10,665 bases of DNA from Chitinophagaceae bacterium (GTDB taxonomy: Bacteria; Bacteroidota; Bacteroidia; Chitinophagales; Chitinophagaceae): NCBI GenBank assembly GCA_026785745.1, contig JAJAZO010000029.1:1-10665 (forward strand), written 5' to 3'. A program made the position numbers and the translations under genes. Of the stretch, positions 1 through 9,244 are shown one piece after another. The notes under the pieces are model-generated. The model worked only from the letters and a program-made list of their open reading frames with translations. It had not been told where the DNA came from and did not search any database. Every line of letters starts with the position of its first letter. The first letter of the stretch is position 1.

Positions 1-1
1 A

Positions 2-3000
2 TATGATCCCATTACAAAGCGATACTATATCGTTGAAAAAATAGGTAATAAGTATTACCGTACTCCCACTTCTTTTACCATGGATGAGTTTGTGCGCCTT
101 CAGGGAAGAAAAGACGAAGAGGATTATTTCAAGAAAAGAGCCGCCATGCTTGGTAATATGAACCGGCGGATATTCAAACCCAAGTTTAAGGTTTCGGATG
201 ATCTGTTCAACCGCATCATGGGTGTGGGGCCAGATGGAAAAGTAAAGATTGATATAAAGCCATCCGGCTATGTGGATTTTCTTGCCGGCTACCAAGGCCA
301 GAACATTAAGAATCCTACGCTGCCGGAAAGGGCAAGAAGAAATGGTGGATTTGATTTCGACATGAATTCGCAGTTGCAGGTAGATGCCAACATTGGCTAT
401 AAATTGAATTTGCCTATTAATTATAACACCTTAGCCAATTTTAATTTTGAGAACCAACTGAAATTAGACTACCAGGGCAAGGATGATGAGATATTAAAAA
501 TATTCCAGGCAGGTAATACCAATTTTGCCTCCAAAGGAACATTAATACCCGGTGCTCAATCGCTGTTTGGATTAAAAACACAGTTACAGTTTGGTAAATT
601 ATTTATTACTACGGTGCTGGCCAATCAACAATCACAACGCCAGACACTAGGCTTAGCCGGTGGTACTTCATCACAGAATTTCGTTATCAAAGCTGATGAA
701 TATGATGAGAACCGCCACTTCCTGATGTCACAATATTTCCGCAAAAATTTTAATACGGCCATGAAAAAACTACCGGTGGTTAGTTCTCCGGTACAGATAT
801 TACGATTAGAAGTATGGGTAACTAACAGAAACGGTGCCACTACTGATACAAGAGATGTGGTGGGATTGATGGATCTGGGAGAAAATATTCCGTTCAGTCC
901 TTTATGGACAGGCTCTGCCAATCCTTTCCCGCAAAATGCTTCCAATAATCTTTATTCAACATTAATAGGAAATCCCAATGCCCGTAACTCATCCTTAGTT
1001 CAATCTACATTAACCGGCCTGGGAATGCAGCCAGTTCAAGACTTTGAAAAAACATTTGCCCGCAAACTACTTCCCTCTGATTATTCTTTTAATCAGCAAA
1101 TAGGGTTTCTTTCATTGAATCAACCGTTGCAACCTGATGAAGTGTTGGGTATAGCGTTTCAATATACTTACAATGGAAGGGTGTTCCAGGTGGGTGAGTT
1201 TTCAACAGACGTAACACCAGATACTTCCGGTGCCTCTCAACGGGTCTTGTTCCTTAAATTATTAAAAGCAACATCACAGCGGACCAACCTTCCTATCTGG
1301 GATCTGATGATGAAGAATGTATATTCAGTTGGCTATGGCCAGTTGGAAAGACAAGATTTCAAATTGGATATTGTTTACGAAGAGCCCAGCTTGGGAGAGA
1401 AAAGATATTTACCGCTTGACAGTGTTATTACTGCATATAATGGACAACCGATACTTCAATTGGTAAACCTTGACAGGTTGAATAATCAGAATGATCCGCA
1501 ACCAGATGGGGTGTTTGATTATTTAGAGAGTTTTACAGTTATCTCTCCGCAGAGCCGTATCATTTTCCCGGTACTGGAGCCGTTTGGTCACGACCTTGAT
1601 TATGTCTTTTCTAATCAAGACCGGCGAAACCGGTACTTGTTTTACCCGTTGTATGATACTATTAAAGCCATTGCACAAACGTATGCCAATCTCAACCGGT
1701 TTAAGTTAGTCGGCAAGTCTAAATCTTCCGGCACTTCTACTACGGGCAATGGCATGGGGATAGCTGGTAATGGTACCGTAGCAGGCGGCAATACCAGTAG
1801 CGATTACCAGTTGGGATATAATATTCCCCGTGGTTCCGTGTCAGTAACAGCAGGCGGACAAACACTACAGGAAAATGTTGATTATGAAATCAACTATGAC
1901 CTGGGAACATTACGGGTTACTAACCAGGCCATCATAAATTCTGGTATCCCCGTAAATATCCAATTTGAAAATAGCGGAGCGTTTGGCTTTCAACAAAGAA
2001 GTTTCCTTGGTCTCCGGCTTGATTATATCGCCAATAAAAAATTGACAATGGGCGGTACAATTGTACGCCTGAGTGAACGGCCTTTCTTTGTAAAACAATC
2101 TTATGGTGATGATCCGATAAGAAATGCGATGTATGGTGTTGATGTGGATTACCGGAGTGATTTACCCCGTCTTACAAAATGGTTGGATAAATTACCGTTT
2201 TATTCTACCAAAGCCATGTCATCTGTTACCGCTTATGCCGAAGCAGCGATACTTGATCCCGGCCATCCAAGACAAATTAATGGTACAGATAAAACAGGCC
2301 AGATTTATATTGACGATTTTGAAGGAACCAAAGCGGCTATTGATCTTCGTTTTCCCTTAATTAACTGGGCACTGGCTTCCATTCCACAGGGTAATAATGG
2401 TCCCGGTGGCGTTAGCCCATTGTTTCCGGAATCAGCATTTACAGACAGCCTTGTCAGCGGATACAACAGGTCAAAAATTGCCTGGTATAATATTGAAACA
2501 ATATTACAGGAGAAAAGTGCCTCTAATAATCCGCTCAAGGGCAACCTGGCAGAATTGTCAAAACCTGAAACAAGACAGGTATTACGTAAAGAAATATTTC
2601 CACTCGTCAGTGTCAATCTTGGCGAAGGATTGCTAACAACTTTTGACCTCGCATTTTATCCAAAAGACAGGGGGCCTTATAACTATGAGTATAGAAACTC
2701 AAGAGTAAATGCCAATGGAAAATTAATCAATCCTAAACAATCATGGGGTGGATTGATGCGCAATATTGACCAGACCGATTTTGAAACCAACAACGTAGAG
2801 TTCATTGAATTTTGGTTGCAGGATCCGTTTATTGAAAATAATGCAAACCCAACCGGGGGTAAATTATATTTTAACCTCGGTAATATTTCAGAAGACATAT
2901 TAAGGGATGGCCAACGGCAATATGAAAATGGGTTAAGAACACCTACCAATAATGCCGCATTGGACTCCAGTACCAAATGGGGACAAACACCTTCCAATCC

Positions 3001-6000
3001 TTTGCAGGTTACCAATGCTTTCAGTAATGAACCAAGCGACAGAGTTTACCAGGACGTGGGCTACGATGGTTTGCAGGATGTTGATGAAAAAAGAAGGTTT
3101 AAAGCTAATTATTTAGACCAGCTATTAGCCCTTTATGGAGCCAATTCTCCAATATATCAAAATGCATTGCTTGATCCATCAGCAGATAATTTTAAACCAT
3201 ACCGTGACCCAAGTTTTGATGTAAATCCAATTACCGGTATTTTACAACGGTATAAAAACATTAATAATCCGCATGGCAATTCACCTATCAATGATAACTC
3301 CCAGTTTGTAAATGCCTTTACTCAATATCCTGATGGAGAAGAACTGAACCGGGATAACACCATGAATGAGGTGGAAGAGTATTTTCAATATGAGGTTGAC
3401 ATTAGAAAGAACATGCAGGTGGGGTCAAACTTTATTACCGATAAAAGGGTAGTAACAGTAAACCTTGCCAATAATACCAGCCGGCCCGAAACATGGTATC
3501 TCTTCCGCATTCCGGTTTCACAATACAACCTGAAAGTGGGCAATATACCTGACCTTAAATCGATTCGTTTCATCCGGATGTTTTTAAACGGATTTGATGA
3601 TTCTGTGGTGATGAGGTTTGGTAAATTAGAACTGGTGCGTAACCAATGGCGCAAATTCAGGAACGAGCTTGATACAACTGGGATGTACACCTTTTTGCCA
3701 ACACCCGACCCTACTACTGTAAACGTACTGGCAGTTAATATCGAAGAAAACGATCAGCGTCAGCCGATAGCTTACCGCATACCACCTGGTATAGAAAGCC
3801 AACAACAAATAAGCAACAATAACGTACCTATTTTTCTGAACGAGCAGGCTATCAGTGTGCAGTTATGCGGACTTCAGCAGAATACTGCCAGGGGTATTTT
3901 CAAAACATTCAACCTGGATATGCGGCAGTTTGGAAAATTGAGTATGTTTATCCATGCTGAATCGGTACAGGGCTTTCAGCAGATAGCAGACGGAGACATC
4001 AATGGTGTTATCAGGATTGGAAATGATTTCTCCGGCAATTATTATGAGATAAAAATTCCGTTGAAAATAACATTGCCGGGTACAACCGACTCATTAAAGA
4101 TATGGCCCAAATTAAATGACCTGGACTTTGACCTTGACGAACTAACTGACCTTAAATTCAGAAGAACCAAAGCTGGTGTTCAACCTTCAAAATATTATAA
4201 AGAAGTAAGACCCGACGGAAGAACCTATGGCATCATTGGAAACCCCAATCTTGGTGAAGTAAGAGGGTTATTACTCGCTGTTGAAAACGTCAGACAAGAG
4301 TCGGCCTGTGCCGAAGTCTGGTTTAATGAACTCCGGTTTTCAAAACTGGATGAAGAAGGTGGCTGGGCAGCATTGGCCAGGGCCGATATAAGGCTGGCCG
4401 ACTTAGGTACTCTTTCTGTTAGTGCTACTGCAAAAAGCCACGGCTTTGGCCCATTAGAAGGCAGGCTGATTGACAGGCAGCGGGAAGATGTTTATACATT
4501 AGATGTTTCTGCCAATATTGAAGCCGGTAAATTGTTTCCTAAAAAATTGGGATTGCAGATACCTGTGTATGCCGGCATCAGCCAGATACATAAAACACCA
4601 GAATATGATCCCTATGCGCTGGATCTGAAAATGAAAGATGTGTTGAAAGCAGCCCCCGGCGATAAAAAAGATTCTATCCTTACTGTTTCAAAAGATGTTA
4701 CCACTATCAAAACCGTTAACCTGACGAATGTAAGAAAGTTAAAGACGGATGGTAAGAAACCTAAGATATGGAGTATCACCAATTTTGATTTCAACTATTC
4801 TTATATCCAGACACTGAGCCATAACCCTCTGATAGAAAGAGATGAACTAAGGCGTACCCGTGGAGCATTGGGTTATACTTATGCATTACAGACAAAACCT
4901 TTTGAACCATTCAGGAAACTGATCAAATCAAATTCAAAGTGGTTGGCATTGATTAAAGACATCAACTTAAATTATGCACCATCACAAATTTCTTTTAAAG
5001 CAGATGTATTCCGCCAGTTTGGTGCTACCAGGGTAAGAAACGTAGGAGGCGGTCCGTATAAAATACCAGAGACCTTCAACAAGTACTTTACTTTCGACAG
5101 GTATTATATCATGCAATGGCCGTTAACCCGTTCTATTTCCATTGATTTTATGGCTACTAATAATGCCCGGATAGATGAACCGTTTGGCCACATTGATGAC
5201 AAAATAAAAAAGGATTCTGTAAAAAGAAACCTCTTTAAAGGCGGAAGAAATACTAACTATCACCAGGAAGCCACGGTAACATATAATGTACCTACCAGTA
5301 AAATTCCTTTCCTCGACTGGACATCACTTCGTGCCAGTTACAATACAAAATACAACTGGCTGGCATCATCTCTCTTACCCGAAGCAAGGCTTTTGGGAAA
5401 TACGCTTGCCAATACACAAACAAAAACCATCAATGGAGAATTTAAGTTTGAAGAACTGTATAACAAATGGAGATTCCTGAGGGCAGTAAATACCAGTATG
5501 AAGCCGCAGCCAAATAACAGTGGTCAGGGTAATGATAAGAAAAAAGACGATAAGAAAAAGGATAGCAAAGACGACAGTAAAAAAGATAGTAAGGGCAATA
5601 AGAATGACAGCAAAGACAATAAGAATGCAAGTACGCCGCAAACAAATCAACCGCAGCCAACGCAACCGCAGTTTAATAAAGGTGATGTTATAAGGGTGGA
5701 TACGATCAGGAATAAGAAAGGAAAGATTATTAAAATAAAGAAGATTAAAGCGAAGAAAGTAAAAGAGAAAAAAGATCCTAACAAGTTGCCGGAGATAGGT
5801 AATATACCTGCATTCATTATGCGGTTAGCCACTTCATTAAAAAGAGTAGGTGTGCAGTACAATGAAGACTTTGGTACTACTTTACCTGGTTACATGGACA
5901 GTACAAAATTATTGGGCAACAATTTCAATAGCAGAGAGCCGGGCTTTGGTTATATTTTCGGATACCAGCCAGATACCAGCTGGATTAACAGGTTTGGTGC

Positions 6001-7231
6001 CAAAGGCCTTTTGTCTATGGATACATTGGTTTCGGCCATGATTCAGCAACGGTACAACCAGCGGTTGAATATTACGGCACAAATAAGTCCTTTCCGTGAT
6101 TTTAATATTGATGTCAACTTTGATAAGACATATGACAAACAATATTCTGAGTTGTATAAAGACACCAGCAAGTTTGACAATGTAGGACTGACCAGGTTAA
6201 ACCCTTATGCATTAGGAAGCTTCACGGTAAGTTATATTTCTTATCAAACTCTTTTCACCAAGTTTGACCCGGATGTTATTTCAGCAACCTTCCAGGAGTT
6301 TCAAAACAACAGGACTATCCTTTCAAAAAGATTGTCTGGCCTCAATAATTACCAGGGGGGTGTGATAGATCCCAATGATCCAAAATACTATAAAGGCTAT
6401 GGCCGCTATGCACAGGATGTGGTAATACCTGCTTTTCTTGCAGCATACACAAAAAAAGATCCTAATACCATTAGTCTTACTAAGAATAGTAACCCAACAT
6501 TGAAGTCTAATCCATTTTCCGGCATTATACCTAAACCAAACTGGACGGTAACTTACAATGGTCTTACAAGGCTGAAAGGCATGGATAAAATATTTACCAA
6601 CTTTACCCTGCGCCATGGCTATCACAGTACGTTCAGCATGAACAGCTTTAATACAGCACTGTTGTTTACTGATCCGTTCCGGATTGGCTACCCTTCATTC
6701 AGGGATACGTTAACGGGTAATTTTATTCCATATTTCCTTGTTCCAAATATTACTATCCAGGAAGCTTTTGATCCGCTGATTGAAATAGAAATGACATTCA
6801 CCAACCAGTTGACAACAAGGTTTGAATATAGGAAAAGCCGCACGTTAAGTTTAAGCCTTATAGATTACCAGTTGGCCGAAAACCGTTCTACGGAAGTAAC
6901 CTTTGGTTTCAACTGGAGACAGAAAGGAGTACCGTTGATTAAGAAGCTACCGTTTATGAAGGGCAAATTGGATAACGATGTTACGTTCAGGTTCGACTTT
7001 AGCCTGCGGGATGATGCCACTGCCAACAGCAAGCTGGATCAAAACCAGTCTTTCGGAACAGCAGGGCAAAAAGTGATTCGCATTGCACCTTCCATAGATT
7101 ATATCGTTAATAACAGGGTGAGTGTAAAACTCTACTTTGAGCAAAACCGCAACATTCCAAAAATCAGTAACTCTTTCCCGATTACCAATACAAGGGGCGG
7201 ATTGCAGGTGAGAATATCCCTGGCTCAGTAG
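2..7231 (+). CDS. sprA: SprA, type IX secretion outer-membrane translocon (5' end outside window)
   Basis: SprA (Sov in Porphyromonas) is a very large single-chain outer-membrane beta-barrel. It is the export channel of the type IX secretion system, used for secreted enzymes and gliding adhesins. The frame is open from base 2 without a stop, so the gene begins upstream. The ATG at 80 is internal: the codons before it (YDPITKRYYIVEKIG) already match the family's N-terminal region. I see 2409 residues, close to the roughly 2400-2500 of complete homologues, so probably only the signal peptide and a short N-terminal stretch are missing. Family hallmarks include YIDDFEGT (2306-2329), the RGSVSVTAGG segment near 1832, DVGYDGLQDVDEKRRF near 3053, the LTTRFEYRKSRTLSLSL strands near 6810, and the conserved C-terminal ending SLAQ. 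There is no frame break. Two low-complexity inserts (about 1712-1800 and 5498-5776) look like flexible loops. The identification is secure; the exact start is unknown. Confidence 0.97.
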   Translation, partial: YDPITKRYYIVEKIGNKYYRTPTSFTMDEFVRLQGRKDEEDYFKKRAAMLGNMNRRIFKPKFKVSDDLFNRIMGVGPDGKVKIDIKPSGYVDFLAGYQGQNIKNPTLPERARRNGGFDFDMNSQLQVDANIGYKLNLPINYNTLANFNFENQLKLDYQGKDDEILKIFQAGNTNFASKGTLIPGAQSLFGLKTQLQFGKLFITTVLANQQSQRQTLGLAGGTSSQNFVIKADEYDENRHFLMSQYFRKNFNTAMKKLPVVSSPVQILRLEVWVTNRNGATTDTRDVVGLMDLGENIPFSPLWTGSANPFPQNASNNLYSTLIGNPNARNSSLVQSTLTGLGMQPVQDFEKTFARKLLPSDYSFNQQIGFLSLNQPLQPDEVLGIAFQYTYNGRVFQVGEFSTDVTPDTSGASQRVLFLKLLKATSQRTNLPIWDLMMKNVYSVGYGQLERQDFKLDIVYEEPSLGEKRYLPLDSVITAYNGQPILQLVNLDRLNNQNDPQPDGVFDYLESFTVISPQSRIIFPVLEPFGHDLDYVFSNQDRRNRYLFYPLYDTIKAIAQTYANLNRFKLVGKSKSSGTSTTGNGMGIAGNGTVAGGNTSSDYQLGYNIPRGSVSVTAGGQTLQENVDYEINYDLGTLRVTNQAIINSGIPVNIQFENSGAFGFQQRSFLGLRLDYIANKKLTMGGTIVRLSERPFFVKQSYGDDPIRNAMYGVDVDYRSDLPRLTKWLDKLPFYSTKAMSSVTAYAEAAILDPGHPRQINGTDKTGQIYIDDFEGTKAAIDLRFPLINWALASIPQGNNGPGGVSPLFPESAFTDSLVSGYNRSKIAWYNIETILQEKSASNNPLKGNLAELSKPETRQVLRKEIFPLVSVNLGEGLLTTFDLAFYPKDRGPYNYEYRNSRVNANGKLINPKQSWGGLMRNIDQTDFETNNVEFIEFWLQDPFIENNANPTGGKLYFNLGNISEDILRDGQRQYENGLRTPTNNAALDSSTKWGQTPSNPLQVTNAFSNEPSDRVYQDVGYDGLQDVDEKRRFKANYLDQLLALYGANSPIYQNALLDPSADNFKPYRDPSFDVNPITGILQRYKNINNPHGNSPINDNSQFVNAFTQYPDGEELNRDNTMNEVEEYFQYEVDIRKNMQVGSNFITDKRVVTVNLANNTSRPETWYLFRIPVSQYNLKVGNIPDLKSIRFIRMFLNGFDDSVVMRFGKLELVRNQWRKFRNELDTTGMYTFLPTPDPTTVNVLAVNIEENDQRQPIAYRIPPGIESQQQISNNNVPIFLNEQAISVQLCGLQQNTARGIFKTFNLDMRQFGKLSMFIHAESVQGFQQIADGDINGVIRIGNDFSGNYYEIKIPLKITLPGTTDSLKIWPKLNDLDFDLDELTDLKFRRTKAGVQPSKYYKEVRPDGRTYGIIGNPNLGEVRGLLLAVENVRQESACAEVWFNELRFSKLDEEGGWAALARADIRLADLGTLSVSATAKSHGFGPLEGRLIDRQREDVYTLDVSANIEAGKLFPKKLGLQIPVYAGISQIHKTPEYDPYALDLKMKDVLKAAPGDKKDSILTVSKDVTTIKTVNLTNVRKLKTDGKKPKIWSITNFDFNYSYIQTLSHNPLIERDELRRTRGALGYTYALQTKPFEPFRKLIKSNSKWLALIKDINLNYAPSQISFKADVFRQFGATRVRNVGGGPYKIPETFNKYFTFDRYYIMQWPLTRSISIDFMATNNARIDEPFGHIDDKIKKDSVKRNLFKGGRNTNYHQEATVTYNVPTSKIPFLDWTSLRASYNTKYNWLASSLLPEARLLGNTLANTQTKTINGEFKFEELYNKWRFLRAVNTSMKPQPNNSGQGNDKKKDDKKKDSKDDSKKDSKGNKNDSKDNKNASTPQTNQPQPTQPQFNKGDVIRVDTIRNKKGKIIKIKKIKAKKVKEKKDPNKLPEIGNIPAFIMRLATSLKRVGVQYNEDFGTTLPGYMDSTKLLGNNFNSREPGFGYIFGYQPDTSWINRFGAKGLLSMDTLVSAMIQQRYNQRLNITAQISPFRDFNIDVNFDKTYDKQYSELYKDTSKFDNVGLTRLNPYALGSFTVSYISYQTLFTKFDPDVISATFQEFQNNRTILSKRLSGLNNYQGGVIDPNDPKYYKGYGRYAQDVVIPAFLAAYTKKDPNTISLTKNSNPTLKSNPFSGIIPKPNWTVTYNGLTRLKGMDKIFTNFTLRHGYHSTFSMNSFNTALLFTDPFRIGYPSFRDTLTGNFIPYFLVPNITIQEAFDPLIEIEMTFTNQLTTRFEYRKSRTLSLSLIDYQLAENRSTEVTFGFNWRQKGVPLIKKLPFMKGKLDNDVTFRFDFSLRDDATANSKLDQNQSFGTAGQKVIRIAPSIDYIVNNRVSVKLYFEQNRNIPKISNSFPITNTRGGLQVRISLAQ
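5498..5776 (+). other. Lys/Asp/Ser/Asn-rich disordered linker inside SprA
   Basis: About 93 residues, codons 1807-1899 counted from the ATG at 80, break the beta-strand-rich pattern of SprA. The first part is made of short K-D-S-K-N blocks such as DKKKDDKKKD and SKDDSKKDSKG. A Gln/Pro/Thr stretch follows (PQTNQPQPTQPQ), then a strongly basic segment (KKGKIIKIKKIKAKKVKEKK). The DNA is purine-rich with imperfect direct repeats: a GATAAGAAAAA unit appears twice near 5534-5556, and AATAAGAATG twice near 5599-5627. It is probably an unstructured loop or linker between barrel strands. Which side of the membrane it faces cannot be told from sequence alone. Confidence 0.8.
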
Positions 7232-7251
7232 TTAAATGATTTTATTATATC

Positions 7252-7292
7252 AATAGCAAAGCTGTAAGATTCTCTTACGGCTTTGCTATTTT
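7252..7292. terminator. Intrinsic terminator between convergent genes, probably bidirectional
   Basis: The arms 7252-7269 and 7273-7290 pair over 18 base pairs, with a single T-G wobble, around a 3-base loop (TTC). On the plus strand four Ts follow, 20 bases after the sprA stop codon. Read on the minus strand the same hairpin lies about 41 bases beyond the stop of the deiminase gene and is followed by an A/T-rich tract. Its position between two convergent genes supports use from both sides, although the U-tract is short in both directions. Confidence 0.82.
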
Positions 7293-7331
7293 AACAACGT
7301 AGAGAACAGCTTTGCCTACAGTTAATCTTTA

Positions 7332-8564
7332 TTATTTTCTAATTGTTTGTACTGGCTGATTCCTTGAATGACAATGCAAGCCTGCGCCATCATGATGTAA
7401 AGGGAGGCAGTCTATTTGTACAATTTTCTTTTCCGGAAATGCTTTTTGCAAAACTTGCTTTGCCTGTTCATCCCTTAGCATATATTCGTCAGGCATTCCC
7501 TCCTTCCAAAACTTTGCAGTTACAACTACCTTGTTTGCAATAATAAAATTCATATACCCTGTGGCAAGATAAAATCCGACCGAATCGGTTGTAATACCAT
7601 CAAACCATGTTTGTTCAACTTTAGTCAGTTTTTTGTAATTGACTTTCTTTGTTATCAATGGCCCTGCCGGTAACCGGATTATTTCGAAAGGGGTTCCATC
7701 CTGTGTAGTGCTTCCTTTCAGGATTGCATAATTTTCCTCCATTCTGCGGAACGATTCCTTTAATACTTCATTGCCAGCAGTATCTTTTTCATTTACCTGT
7801 GCCAGTAAAACAGTATGTTCATTAGTAAAGCGGCAGAACTCATCAATATGTCCTCCGGTGCCGATGCCATGCATTTCATTTCCAAGGCTTCCCCACTCTT
7901 CTTCTTTTAATCCTTTTTTAAGCCAGATTGCTTTAGTAACACCCAATATTTTTTTATACTCGTCTTCAATTTGGGTTTTGCTCATGTTTTTATTTCTATC
8001 CAGTTCCACTGACTCTACCAGCAGCATTGTACCCTTCCCGTTTGTTTGCCATGCACCACCTTCAGAAATCATGGAAGATGAGAAAACAGGAATTTTCATT
8101 GCTTCTGCAACATTTCTGTCAATCATCTCAGACCGTTTATCTGGATGTTGATAGCGAAAATCTGCAATAGCCAATCCGCCTTTTTCATTTCTTAAAAAAA
8201 CAGGGCCAGGATCCTGAATTGCGCCAAATGGCTGTTCATTATAAAACAGTACTATTCTTGCTGTGTCAATTTCGTTTTTTAGTAAAGTATCATAAATCCT
8301 TTTCTTCATCTGTTCTTTATCAAAACTCAGCTGAGGCCCGTAGAACAATTTTACCTTTACATATGGATGAATTTCCTTTACAGCGTTGACAATTGTTGTG
8401 TAGAAAGGTTCGCCACCTAAAAAACCCGTTTCGTACCAGCTTAACCAGATGTATTCCTGTTCTTCAAATTCTGACGGTACAACGAATTTGTTTTTACCCG
8501 GTGCTTTACACCCGATCATTATCCAGGCACTAATAATTATCAGTAATTGAAAGAAGTTTTGCAT
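7332..8564 (-). CDS. Agmatine/peptidylarginine deiminase-family lipoprotein
   Basis: This 410-residue protein belongs to the Porphyromonas-type peptidylarginine deiminase / agmatine deiminase family (PAD_porph). These guanidino-group hydrolases convert agmatine to N-carbamoylputrescine or arginine to citrulline and release ammonia. Visible signatures are EGG at 168-170 (SEGGAWQTNGKGT), GHID at 238-241 giving H239 and D241, and the C-terminal nucleophile region GAGLHCHSRNQP with C398. Asp118 lies in AIQDPGPVF, where typical members have WxRDxGP; the Trp and Arg are replaced. The N-terminus is a lipoprotein signal, a hydrophobic stretch 4-18 followed by Cys19 (MIGC). The residues after Cys19 (KAPGKNK) are not the acidic surface-export signal, so I infer a periplasm-facing anchor. 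Cytosolic agmatine deiminases run about 345-370 residues, so the extra length is partly this leader. The substrate is undecided. No convincing promoter or Shine-Dalgarno site is visible; the start is chosen because it supplies the full signal peptide. Confidence 0.9.
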   Translation of the reverse strand: MQNFFQLLIIISAWIMIGCKAPGKNKFVVPSEFEEQEYIWLSWYETGFLGGEPFYTTIVNAVKEIHPYVKVKLFYGPQLSFDKEQMKKRIYDTLLKNEIDTARIVLFYNEQPFGAIQDPGPVFLRNEKGGLAIADFRYQHPDKRSEMIDRNVAEAMKIPVFSSSMISEGGAWQTNGKGTMLLVESVELDRNKNMSKTQIEDEYKKILGVTKAIWLKKGLKEEEWGSLGNEMHGIGTGGHIDEFCRFTNEHTVLLAQVNEKDTAGNEVLKESFRRMEENYAILKGSTTQDGTPFEIIRLPAGPLITKKVNYKKLTKVEQTWFDGITTDSVGFYLATGYMNFIIANKVVVTAKFWKEGMPDEYMLRDEQAKQVLQKAFPEKKIVQIDCLPLHHDGAGLHCHSRNQPVQTIRK

Positions 8565-8661
8565 GTTTTTTTTTGCTGCACAGTAATTTACAAGTGATAT
8601 TTATTTTGCCTGCATCAGCTACACAATCTACTTTATTTTCAAATGAGGTATAATAATACTG

Positions 8662-8696
8662 CAAACAAAAAATCCCGGCCAATTGACCGGGATTTT
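8662..8696 (-). terminator. Intrinsic terminator of the secreted-protein gene
   Basis: The arms 8669-8678 and 8687-8696 form a perfect 10-base-pair stem with a GC-rich core (CCCGG/CCGGG) and an 8-base loop. Read on the minus strand it begins 18 bases after the stop codon at 8714. The descending arm runs into a T-rich tract, TTTTTTGTTTG, at 8671-8661. This separates the gene at 8714-9244 from the deiminase gene downstream. Confidence 0.85.
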
Positions 8697-8713
8697 CATT
8701 TATTAATATTTTT

Positions 8714-9244
8714 TTAGTGAGCTGGCTGAGCATCCAAAGTAGTAGCAGGGGCGGGACTAACAGAACCGGTAGCAGCACCAGTTCTCTTAAACAGCATTAC
8801 ATAGCCGCATAAATTCTTTTTGATTTGCTTATTTACCTGTACTGGTTTCATCATGTGAAACTGGGAAACCTGCGGTACATAAGAATACACAATTACGTTA
8901 CCGTCAACATCACCCCATTTTTTCTGACGAAAGATTACTTGTCTTTCATCCCAGTCATACATTCTTACTTCATATAACCTGGAGCTATAGTCACCTATGA
9001 ATACAAACTGGTACCAGGCACCTTGGGTAAGAGGGATGATGACCGGCATTTCAAATTCACTTTCCATGGTGATAGACGCTTCTTTCAACAGCACATAGCC
9101 ATCATTACCATACAAATTTTTAAGACTATCAACTTGTTTACTGATAGAATTATTAGTGCAGGACTGAAGACGAATAACATCCTGTGAAAAGGCTGTAAGG
9201 CTGAAAAAGGTCAGGGCGGTTAGGAGCAGATGTGGTTTTTTCAT
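8714..9244 (-). CDS. Secreted protein of unknown function
   Basis: I do not recognise this 176-residue protein. Residues 1-20 form a clear Sec signal peptide: MKK, a hydrophobic core, then AFS before Gln21, the SxxxFS-Q type of cleavage site common in this phylum. The mature part is about 155 residues, rich in aromatic residues and alternating hydrophobic residues (WYQFVFIGDYSSRLYEVRMYD at 77-97), which suggests a small beta-sandwich. It has only two cysteines, C29 and C146, which could form a disulfide joining the two ends of the folded part. The last 22 residues (155-176) are Ala/Pro/Ser/Thr-rich and probably disordered. There is no lipobox and no T9SS C-terminal domain, so it is probably a soluble periplasmic protein. 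The ATG at 9244 is the start that supplies the signal peptide. It is flanked by gaps of 149 and 201 bases and has its own terminator, so it is probably monocistronic. It is a likely real gene by its signal peptide, length and terminator. Confidence 0.85.
   Translation of the reverse strand: MKKPHLLLTALTFFSLTAFSQDVIRLQSCTNNSISKQVDSLKNLYGNDGYVLLKEASITMESEFEMPVIIPLTQGAWYQFVFIGDYSSRLYEVRMYDWDERQVIFRQKKWGDVDGNVIVYSYVPQVSQFHMMKPVQVNKQIKKNLCGYVMLFKRTGAATGSVSPAPATTLDAQPAH

Noticed and set aside
80..82. ATG at 80 as the start of sprA
   Set aside because: The frame is open back to base 2 and the upstream codons match the conserved SprA N-terminal region, so this is an internal methionine.
5375..5862. 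Several minus-strand open frames opposite the SprA linker, some looking membrane-like
   Set aside because: They are antisense readings of Lys/Asp codons, which give Phe/Leu/Ile/Val strings; no independent start signals or family resemblance.
7771..8151. Plus-strand 126-codon open frame inside the deiminase gene
   Set aside because: It is antisense to a clearly recognised gene with catalytic motifs; its Ser/Phe-rich composition is typical of a shadow.
8530..8778. Minus-strand open frame of 82 codons with a hydrophobic N-terminus
   Set aside because: It overlaps the ends of two well-supported genes in another frame and runs through the terminator hairpin; its composition is that of a shadow frame.
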